Assembly: GCF_036669915.1 (NCBI RefSeq)
Contig: NC_089314.1
Coordinates: 27,254,126 to 27,318,125, forward strand
Reading direction: 5' to 3'
DNA from: Pocillopora verrucosa
Lineage: Eukaryota > Cnidaria > Anthozoa > Scleractinia > Pocilloporidae
Length of the DNA: 64,000 nt
Of the stretch, positions 22,652-32,469 are shown in pieces. The stretch's first letter is position 1; every line of letters starts with the position of its first letter. Below the pieces are notes generated by a model. That model saw only the letters and a program-made list of their open reading frames with translations, did no database searches and had not been told where the DNA came from. The translations under genes and the position numbers were made by a program.

Positions 22652-25245
22652 CAACATGATCTCGAGACCGAAATTACGATTATCGTTATTTCTAAATTGG
22701 CACCAAATTTATGGATATAGTAATTTCGTGGCACTCTTTACCAATGCTCTTTACACGTGTTAAATAAAGAGAAGGACTCGGTTCCACTGTCTTACAACAT
22801 TCAAGATGGCGGAGGAAAGGGGTAAATGTGCGTTCAGTTGTGATCAGCATGATCTCGACACCAAAATAACGATTACCGTTATTTCTAAATTGGCCCTGAA
22901 ATAACGAATATCATAATTTCAGTGCATGTCTGAGACCTTCGGGCTCGAAGCTTGGGAACTAGTATTCAGGGAAAGATAAAATGGCGGCTTACGGCGGCGA
23001 AGGAAATCTCAGTAGTTTAATATTTAGCGTGAAAAGGCTTGGGTGTTGTGATCTGGTTCTCAAGTAAAAAAAAATCACGGTCTGCAATGGCCCTACCACC
23101 TTTTGAACAACAAGAAAACATTGAAACGGTGGTAAAAAGCAGCAAGTTTCAAAGTCTAAACGAAAGATGGGTAAGCTGAGTTTCAGTCAAATATCATGAC
23201 ATTTGGGATGTAATTTCGATACCGAATAAATAGTTCTACATGGTTATACACGCATAGGATTCTGTTGTGTTCACGTGAAGGCCATTTCAGCCATTCCTGC
23301 CACTTGTAAGTGGTAGGAAATAAAAGATATGTATAGTTGTTTCGTATTGAAGCCCTGTGAAATCAAAAATTTGATTTATTTCTTCTTTGTTTTAGGTGGT
23401 CATTATCCATTACTTTTGGAAGTCGATGCTGATGAGAAAGAAAAAATGTTTATGATTATTTCTTCTCTCGAACATTTTACTATTTAGGTACCAAATAATC
23501 TTGATACTGAAGACCATTGCATCCTATTATGAAAAATGTACCCCTGATTGCTTTGTCAACATGTATGATGTAATATACCTTGAGATTTGTGGGATTTTCA
23601 CATGTAAACTAGAAATACCTGTAGAGGGTAATGATGTACTTAATGCAAAGTGTTTTGGTACAAAGTCTGCTTTGCTGTAATCTACCTGAAGGTGCTTTTT
23701 ATATGCTAGTAACACTTGCACAGCCCAGTCAAAATGTTCTTTAGTAGTAGTCAAGCTGGCTGTTGTAATTATAGGCAGCAGAGGCCAAACCTCATCCTGA
23801 AAAGCAGTCTGAAAGGTGTAAAGTCAGTGGAAGATACTTCATTGTAGGTGGCCAAATTGCAGGCTGTCGGCCCATTTTGAGTGAGTAGTTAAACTCAAGA
23901 TCGGCTATTTTAACTAATTTTATTGAGAGCCAAATCCTGCAAGGCTTATATTCTGTATTAATTTGAAGTGTTACTTTTATGTTTCTTATTTTGCAGTAAG
24001 TGGGCTTGTTGTGGCCATTTTTCTCTCAAACATTTTTTTCAGCTTAGTCAAATAGTTTTTTAGAAGTAGGCAAGCTGGCTATAGTAACAGAAGGTAGAGA
24101 CCAAACCTTGTCCAGACTAGACGCCTAACAAATGTTCTGTGTGGAAAGCCAAATCCCTGGTTACCGGCACATTTTGACTAGGCTATTTGTTATTTAGCTA
24201 CTCTTATCATCAAAGATTACTGCATTCCTTTTTAATAATTTGCTGCCAATTGTATGCTGTATATAGCTTATGATTTGTGTGATTTTCAAGAGTAAATTAG
24301 AAATACCTGAAGATGGTAATGATGTACTAGATAACGTACTTGATGCAAAGCAATTTTGGCACAAAGTGTATGCCTTGTCCTCAGGTGATTTTAACATGCT
24401 AATAAGATTTGTTATTCAAATAATATACATCAGCTGGAATGGGAATATTGAAAGAAAAATAATAATATTTAACCATAACAAGTTTTGGTTTTATGTCCAA
24501 ATTAAGCACTTAGTTGAAGATCACTGCACTGATCAGGCCCCGAAGGCCAAAAAAGAGCTGTCTGCTGTTAGTTTAATTTTTGTCATTTCTATTGATTTAT
24601 TTTATTTATCAATGTTTCTTTGAGTTATAATTCATTGACCTCTTTCAATAGTGCAGGTTCGCTCGTGTAACCTAATCCCACATGTATGTATGTACAATCT
24701 CAGTTGAAATTTTGAGTGGCAGGCAAGCTGGCAATAGTAATAGGCAGCAGAGGCCAAATCTTGTCCTGAATAGAAGTCTGACATGTGTGAAATTGGCAGC
24801 TATTTCATTGTAGGTGGCCAAATTGTTGGCTGCAGCACATTTTGACCTGGCTGATTGTGTGTGTGTTATGTATGTGTTCTTCTTTTTAGGTGTTAAACAG
24901 GTCAAAGTACCAAAAAAAACCTCTGTGATAACTTGGTAGTCTAAGATGTAAAAATTTTTAATAATAAGGTAAAGCTTGATCATTCTTAAGAGTTTGCATC
25001 TGTTCTAAAAGTTTTGGGGAGAGTTAGGGGAGCATTATTTATACAAATGTATTTAAAAAGTAACAAAAAAATAAAAAGAACTAGGGCAAAATCCCAATTT
25101 GCTTTAAAAGTTTATTTTATTAAGAGCATAATTCTGGATATAGCTTGGGATTTGTGTGATTTTCACAAATTGTTAGGTTGTTATGTAAACTTAATTTACA
25201 GGAACCTTGTTAGTTTTCAGCTTCAAGAACAAGTACATAATTGCA
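22652..25245 (+). repeat. Left arm of the inverted-repeat element
   Basis: Near its outer end a unit of about 75 bases occurs twice (22657-22732 and 22850-22925; ATGATCTCGA then TTATTTCTAAATTGGC). Further in there are at least three diverged copies of a longer unit (landmarks CAAGCTGGC and CAGAGGCCAAA at about 23755, 24070 and 24725). An exon-like stretch opens with an ATG at 23090 and ends in AGATGG|GTAAGC at 23170. No product could be assigned. Confidence 0.8.
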
Positions 25246-25892
25246 GGAAAAGCTTGAAGCTTGAAAAATTGACTGATGAAACTGGAACAGATGTCATGAG
25301 ATTTGTACAATAGGTTGGCCTGGGAGGGACCAAGAATTAAAGAATTCATTGATTCTCCTACACCTTTTGTCTGCATAGTGTGCTTCTGTAGAGCTTAGTT
25401 ATTGCTGTAGAAAACGTTTTTGGAGGGCCCTTGAGATCACTCACTTTTGAGCTAGTTGCCCCTAGGGAAGAGGATATCTGTACTTATTATCTCCCTTGGG
25501 GGGGGGGGGTGAAGGGTTAAAGACTGATTCTTCTCCAGTAGCCACAAGTACCCCTGCATATGGAAATTTTGAACACTATTAAAGGGCTAGTACCCTCATT
25601 TCATACTTGAATTTCTAATTTAGTGTAAGTTATGACAAATAATGAATGTAAATTCATCTTGGTTGTACAGGTTATATCCAGCAGTCCTTAAAAAAAAATA
25701 AAAAGGTATTTTTCTGAATTAAAAAAAAAGTGTTCTTGCTTCAAAGTAAGTGCATGATATGTCATTCAATTAATGCTCTAGCAGAGTTTTTGTTTGAAAT
25801 GCCAAAATCAACTTCATGAGTAAGGACAAAAAAAAAAGGAAATCATAATCCCACCCTACCCAAGCCCTAACTCTAGCTGCGAGCTATCCTAA

Positions 25893-25923
25893 CCCTAACC
25901 CTAACCCCGGGTTAGGGTTAGGG
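25893..25923. repeat. Telomere-like palindrome CCCTAA to TTAGGG
   Basis: The order CCCTAACCCTAACCC, one C, then GGGTTAGGGTTAGGG makes a perfect 15-base inverted repeat of the vertebrate/cnidarian telomere unit, with its strand sense switching at 25908. Confidence 0.9.
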
Positions 25924-25939
25924 CTCGGCTTAAGAACGG

Positions 25940-26390
25940 AACTTTTCACTCCAGTCAAAATGATGCAACTGGTTAACATGGTCCAACCAGCCAAAACAAG
26001 ATAAAATAGTTTAAACGGTGAAAAGATTTTAAATACGTGACATGGTCCAATCGGAAGAAACGATCTCACTTAGGAAAATGGTGCGACTGGTTAACATGAT
26101 CCAACTTGATAAAATGATGCCAATATCTAAAATGGACAAACTGGTTTAAATAATCCAACCAGTTGAAATGGTCTAACTGGATAATGCATGTGTAACCAGT
26201 GAAATTGGTTCAAATAATTCAGGTAAGGATGGTAACATTAGTTAAAAAGATCCAGCATATTACAGTGGTTCAACTGGTAAAAATAATCATCCAACTACTA
26301 AAAGTTATTAAACCCCAATCAAAATTAATCCAACCACTTCAAATAATCTAACTGGTCAAAATTCTTCAGGTGGTTATTTAAGTGAAAAAG
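25940..26390. repeat. Degenerate short-period satellite
   Basis: Units of roughly 15-17 bases around AACTGGTTAAAATGRTCC recur many times with drift (GCAACTGGTTAACATGGTCC, then CAACCAGTTGAAATGGTC). No coding frame is present. Confidence 0.7.
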
Positions 26391-26429
26391 GTGACAAAAT
26401 CTTCTTAAAAATATTTTTGAAGAGGCTTA

Positions 26430-26980
26430 CACCCTTACCCTAAACACTAACCCTACCCCCAAACCCTAACCCCAAACCTTCACCCTAGCCCTAACCTCAA
26501 CCGCAGACCCTCTAACCCTAACCCTAAGCCTAAACCCTAACCCTAACCCTAGCCCCACAACATAACCCTAAACCCTAACCCTAAACCCTAAACCCTAACC
26601 TATAGCCCTTAACCTAGACCTAACCCTAACCCTAACCCTAACCCCAACCTTCTCTATCTATCCTGTAAGTGTACCAGTCGGCCTATAGTTTGTTTTTCAG
26701 TAAACTTTCAAGTAGTTACTGAAATTTACAAACACAATACCAAAAACCCTGCAATTGAATGCTTGTAGAAAAATATTAACGCCAACCCTAAGCATAGCCT
26801 CATCCTAGCCTTAACCCTAATTCTAACACTAAACCCCGCTAACTCTAAGCGTAATTTTACCCTAGCCCTAACCCTGATTGTAACACTAAACCCCTCTGAA
26901 CCGAAGCAACCCAAACTCTAACCCTAACCAGGTAATGGGCTCCTGCCCTAACCCTATCCTCAACCCTGACTTAAACCCTT
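26430..26980. repeat. Degenerate (CCCTAA)n interstitial telomere-like tracts
   Basis: Two blocks (about 26430-26650 and 26780-26980) are dense in CCCTAA, CCCTAAA and CCCCAA variants. They are followed at 26990-27025 by the opposite sense (GGTTTGGGTTAGG) and at 27561-27580 by TTTAGGGTTAGGGTTAGG. Their degeneracy shows they are old, not an active chromosome end. Confidence 0.85.
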
Positions 26981-27044
26981 TACCATAGCTTAGGATTGGT
27001 TTGGGGTTTGGGTTAGGTTTAGGATAGCACAGAGTTAGAGTGAG

Positions 27045-27260
27045 CACAGGACGAAATAGCATGATTCCGTAATTCGGAAAAATGAAACTCTATGTTTCCA
27101 CATCATTCACTTCTTCCTTGGACCTGTTATGTTTCCGTTATGATTCCTGAACGGAAATATGACGACACGTTTCCGTTGCATTTCTGTCAACGGAATATTA
27201 TCATCGCCTGTTTCCGTTACGTTTCCTTGTACGGATTCAAACTTTTACCGTCAAGTAAAA
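27045..27260. mobile_element. Partial MITE copy related to 28157-28393
   Basis: It starts CACAGGACGAAAT like the full MITE terminus and shares TTTCCGTTACG-type internal sequence, in inverted relation to the other copy. The far terminal repeat is missing. Confidence 0.6.
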
Positions 27261-28156
27261 CATATATTTATAAAGTGCTGTACAGTTCTTACACCACCTT
27301 ACCATGAAGACGTGATCGTTCGAGGACAAAAAAGGCAAATTGACGTGCATTAGGTGTGTACGTTCGTAGGAATCATAAGAAGTCCTAGAAGCTTCGATGT
27401 TTTACACTGAGCTATGTGCATGTTAATTTTGGAACTGTTTCGAAACCTTACAAAATTGAATCTTTTAAACTTACTCTGTGCTTAGATTTTTAAGCAGCTG
27501 GATCATTTGAGCCAGTTTAGTCACTCAAACCAGCAATACAATACTAGGCTAACTGGATAGTTTTAGGGTTAGGGTTAGGATTTTCAAGTAGGCACACGCA
27601 GTTGTGTGGATATTGTGGTACATGGAGTTTAGTAGAGTGTAGATTTTAGCAGTATTTGCCAGTGTTGACATATTTATAAAATTATGGTTCCAAAGTGCGT
27701 GTCACTGTTGAGAACCCAAGAAAATCATGAGAAAGTCGCCGATGGATTAGCCATAAAAATAAGCCCAACTCTGAGTCAATGCCAAACCACAAGAAAGTTG
27801 TGAAACTCGCGCCAATGTAAAAAAAAAAAAAACAACTGAGGTTCGAAGTATGGGTCGCTAACATCCTATGAAAATCATGGGAAAGTCGAGGAGATTGGTC
27901 ATGGTACCAACCAATGCCACTTTCCCATGAAAATCAAGAAACCTGTGGTGACTAGCCAACAAATGCTAGAATGACAATCTTTAATAAAATTCATATCTAA
28001 TAAGGATGTGTGAAATGGCCAATATCGCTCTTGGCCGAGATACTGGTTTGCCGTGTTTTGGCAGTTATTTTGGCGAATATGGTTAAAATCAAATCTGTGT
28101 AAAAACAGTAAAATCAACGAGTTATTGAGGTTCGTCAACATAGGGAGGGTCCTCTT

Positions 28157-28393
28157 CACAGGACGAAATTGAAAGAATCCGTAAACGGAAACGTGGCAGA
28201 AACGTGTTAAACCGTTCCGGAAACACGACGGATAACCTGTGTTTCCGTTACCGGTTTCGTGACGTTTTCTCGCGTTTCCGTTGCTGCGTATACAACGGAA
28301 CCGGACCACTTTTACGTAAACATCACGCGGAAACATGGAGTTGCATTTTTCCGCCACGTTTCCGTTTACGGATTCTTGCAATTTCGTCCTGTG
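28157..28393. mobile_element. 237-bp MITE with 42-bp inverted ends
   Basis: The left end CACAGGACGAAATTG and the right end CAATTTCGTCCTGTG begin inverted repeats of about 42 bases with two mismatches. CTT flanks both sides (28154-28156 and 28394-28396), a likely 3-bp target duplication as made by PIF/Harbinger-type transposases. It is nested in the core of the large inverted element. Confidence 0.8.
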
Positions 28394-29054
28394 CTTAGTA
28401 TAGAGAAAAACTTCTGCCCACGGCTAAAGGCGTTAAATTAATAAATTGATATATCTGGGCGGCATATCAAACAGCAACACTAAACTTCTCCTTTCTCACA
28501 GCTTTTTCCCCTTTAACATCTTTGTTCATTCCATTTTTTTTAAAGTAAAAACTCGTTTTGGAGGCATAAAGGTCCCTAAAGCAACGTTTCAAGATTTTAT
28601 GGCGATCTTGTGAAAAACATGTAGTTCCAGCTAGTTTAGAGGGTTTTGGCAGCTATTTACACAAAAAGTGGGTAAAATCAGCCCAATTTGTCGTGTTTCT
28701 GACGGTTTTTACGCGTTTTTTCCCCAAATTTTTGGTGTGTTTTTCGGGTCGAATTGAGCGCTTTTGTCAACTTTTGCGTAAAATTTGGCAAAAACTCGTG
28801 CGTTCTGCCGGATTTTGGTGTTTTTAGATAGATTTCATTGCAATTTTACGAAATACATGTAGTTTCAGCTAGTTTGCAGCGTTTTGGGCTTGAGACCGGC
28901 AAGAGTGATGGTAGACACTCTTAGCAGAGATAATTGTGCTAGCAGATATTAAAATTTCACCTGTAAAGACAATAAATTAATTGAACACAAGAAAAAGGAA
29001 ACTTGATAAAAAAATTAGAATAATGGCGGGGAGAAAAGAGGGCTGCACGAAAGA

Positions 29055-31527
29055 TTATGTACTTGTGTTCTTGAAGCTGAAAATTAACAAGGTTCCTAAC
29101 AATTTTTGAAAATCACACAAATCCCAAGCTATATCCAGGGTTTTCTCTTAATAAAATTAACTCTTAAAACAAATTGGGATTTTACCTTGGGCCTTTTTTT
29201 TACTTTTTATGTACATTATTTATGTATAAATAATGCTCCCCTGACCCTCCCCCAAATTTCCAGAACAAATGGAAACTCTTAAGAATGATCAAGCTTTACC
29301 TTATTATTTAAAATTTTTACATCTTGAATTATCAAGTTATCACAGAGGATTTCTTGGTACTTTAACCTGTTTAACACCCTAAAAGAAGTGCACATATATA
29401 CTACACACAATCAGCCCAGTCAAAATGTGCCACAGCTGACAATTTGGCTGCCTGCCACAATATAGCTGCTGCTAACTTCACACTTTTCACACTTCCATTC
29501 AAGACAAGGTTCAGCCTCTGCTGCCTATTACTATCACCAGCTTGCCTTCCACTCAAAAACATTTTGACTGAGCTCATCCATACATACATACATAAGTGGG
29601 AGATTAGGTTACATGAGCGAACCTGCACTATTGAAAGAGATCAATGAATAACAATTCAAAGAAACATTGATAAATAAAATAAATCAATAGAAATGACAAA
29701 AATCAAACTAACAGCAGACAGTACTCTTTCAGCCTTCTGGACCTGAGCAGTGCAGTGATCTTCAACTAAGTACTTAATTTGGACATAAAACTAGAACTTG
29801 GTATGGCTAAATATTATTATTTTTCTTTTAATATTCCCACTCCAGCTGATGTGTATTATTTGAATTACAAGTCTTATTAGCATGCAAAATCACCTATGGA
29901 CAAGGCACACACTTTGGACATAAAACCAGAACTTGGTATAGCTAAATATTATTATTTTTCTTTTAATATTCCCACTCCAGCTGATGTGTATTATTTGAAT
30001 TACAAGTCTTATTAGCATGCAAAATCACCTACAGACAAGGCACACACTTTGCACCAAAATAGCTTTGCATCAAGTACATTATCTAGTACATCATTACCAT
30101 CTTCAGGTATTTCTAATTTACTTAGGAAAATCACACAAATCATAAGCTATATACAGCATACAATCAACAGAAAATTATTAGAAAGGAATGCAGTAAATTT
30201 TAATAAGAATATTACTAAGTAGTTAAATAACAAATAGCCCAGTAAAATTGTGCCCGTTGCTGGGAATTTGGTTCTCAATAAAATTAGCTAAAATAGCCAA
30301 TCTTGAGTTTTACTGCTCACTCAAAATGGGTTGGCAGCTTACAATTTGGCCGCCTACAATGAAGTACCTTCCGCTAACTTCACATTTTTCAGACTGCTTT
30401 TCAGGAAGAGGTTTGGCCAGCTTTTCTACTACTCAAAAACATTTTGACTGGGCTGTGCAAGTCTTACTAGCATATAAAAAGCACCTTCAGGTAGATTACA
30501 GCAAAGCAGACTTTGTACCAAATGCTCTGCATTAAGTACATCATTACCCTCTTCAAGTATTTCAAGTTTACTTGTGAAAATCCCGCAAATCACAAGGTAT
30601 ATTACATTATACATTCCAGTTGACAAAGCAATCAAGGGTAATTTTTTCATAATGGATGCAATGATCTTCAGTATCAAGATTATTTGGTACCTAAATAGTA
30701 AAATGTTCGAGAGAAGAAATAATCATAAACATCTTTTCTTTCTCATCAGCATCGACTTCCAAAAGTAATGGATAATGACCACCTAAAACAAAGAAGAAAT
30801 AAATCAAATTTGTGATTTCACAGGGCTTCAATACGAAACAACTATACATATCTTTTATTTCCTACCACTTACAAGTGGCAGGAATGGCTGAAATGGCCTT
30901 CACGTGAACACAACAGAATCCTATGCGTGTGTAACCATGTAGAACTATTTATTCGGTATCGAAATTACATCCCAAATGTCATGATATTTGACTGAAACTC
31001 AGCTTACCCATCTTTCGTTTAGACTTCGAAACTTGCTGCTTTTTACCACCGTTTCAATGTTTTCTTGTTGTTCAAAAGGTGGTAGGGCCATTGCAGACCG
31101 TGATTTTTTTTTTACTTGAGAACCAGATCACAACACCCAAGCCTTTTCACGCTAAATATTAAACTACTGAGATTTCCTTCGCCGCCGTAAGCTGCCATTT
31201 TATCTTTCCCTGAATACTAGTTCCCAAGCTTCGAGCCCGAAGGTCTCAGACATGCACTGAAATTATGATATTCGTTATTTCAGGGCCAATTTAGAAATAA
31301 CGGTAATCGTTATTTTGGTGTCGAGATCATGCTGATCACAACTGAACGCACATTTACCCCTTTCCTCCGCCATCTTGAATGTTGTAAGACAGTGGAACCG
31401 AGTCCTTCTCTTTATTTAACACGTGTAAAGAGCATTGGTAAAGAGTGCCACGAAATTACTATATCCATAAATTTGGTGCCAATTTAGAAATAACGATAAT
31501 CGTAATTTCGGTCTCGAGATCATGTTG
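29055..31527 (-). repeat. Right arm of the inverted-repeat element
   Basis: Mirror of 22652-25245. It has a private head-to-tail duplication of 135 bp (29781-29915 and 29916-30050, starting GGACATAAAA) that the left arm lacks, so the arms have drifted apart in their inner parts. Confidence 0.8.
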
Positions 31528-31535
31528 GTAAGCAT
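31528..31535 (+). repeat. Right target-site duplication GTAAGCAT
   Basis: Identical to 22644-22651 and abuts the last base of the right arm. Confidence 0.75.
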
Positions 31536-32416
31536 ACACCATTTATACTGCGCTAGTACCCAGGGTCCCTCTCCTTTCAGAGCACAAATGCCACATGTTT
31601 ATTCTTGGGCAACTATCGGGTAATGGTTTAGGGAGATTTTTAGGGGCTTCATGCAATACTGCCACCGCTAACGATAGGGAGTCAATCGATCGTGTAGTCT
31701 GATTTCTTAGGGAGGGAAGTCCCAATTATGCAGACGGGAGTAATCAACAAATTAAATTCGCCTTTAATCATTCAGAATTGCTCTGTTAACTTTTGTCAAG
31801 AGTCAGTTTTTGGCCACTGTTGCTTCCTCATACAATCATTGGTATCATTTAGAATTGGAAATTAGCTTTAAACATAACGGCCACTTCGATAAATCTATTC
31901 TCAACATATTTTCACCATGAAAAACTTTGGAAAATATATTTCTTCACACATACCATCTTATAATGATTAGGTTATGATACACCTATCTTGTTACATTTAT
32001 AAGAGTGTGTTCGGAATGGGTAAGCAAACATCGTTTGGCTCATTACACTCAGTACTTTTTACAATAACTGGATATGAGCTGGCACATCTCATTCGCAAAT
32101 CGATGCCTCCTTTAAATAGATAACCTGATGGCATTTTTAGGTGGGAACATGCTTTTAAGGTTACCTGGTACTCATATGACCATGGTTAGATGACACCCAT
32201 TCCTTGGGAAAAGACACCACTCAAGGTTTCACTACATTCTTAACACTGAGGTGGAGCACTCTCCCTTAATTCTGCTACCCCCATAAACCTAACAATACAC
32301 CTGAAGGTCAACTAGGGTAATGGCTTCGACTGCTAAACACAAATACACGTTTTCCAACACTTTCTCAAGATCAAAACATGAAAAATTGAACCATTGATCG
32401 AAAAATAAATATAGCA
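31536..32416. other. Intergenic, nothing recognised
   Basis: AT-rich sequence between the inverted element and the 3' end of the RECQL4 gene. Only short frames are present. Confidence 0.4.
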
Positions 32417-32422
32417 TTTATT
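32417..32422 (-). promoter_or_regulatory. Poly(A) signal of the RECQL4 gene
   Basis: AATAAA on the minus strand lies about 50 bases beyond the stop codon at 32470. Confidence 0.55.
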
Positions 32423-32469
32423 ACATAGTATTTCATATTTCTCTGCCGTAATATTTCCTCAATTAAGAC

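Larger units (their letters stand above)
22652..31527. mobile_element. 8.9-kb inverted-repeat element with about 2.5-kb arms and 8-bp target duplication
   Basis: The two ends are reverse complements. The left starts CAACATGATCTCGAGACC and the right ends with its exact mirror. GTAAGCAT flanks the element directly at 22644-22651 and 31528-31535. The arms run from 22652 to about 25245 and from about 29055 to 31527. The outer 350 bases differ at one position; the inner parts are more diverged with indels. The core of about 3.8 kb holds telomere-like tracts, a short satellite and a MITE. No transposase is recognisable. Termini of 5'-CA...TG-3' with an 8-bp duplication fit hAT- or P-type integration, by inference. 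Confidence 0.85.

Noticed and set aside
25881..26980. Active chromosome end (telomere)
   Set aside because: The repeats are degenerate, change strand sense and are flanked by kilobases of ordinary sequence with genes on both sides.
22652..31527. Assembly artefact (false palindrome from one locus)
   Set aside because: Cannot be excluded, but the private 135-bp duplication, inner divergence, different core ends and the 8-bp flanking duplication argue for a real structure.
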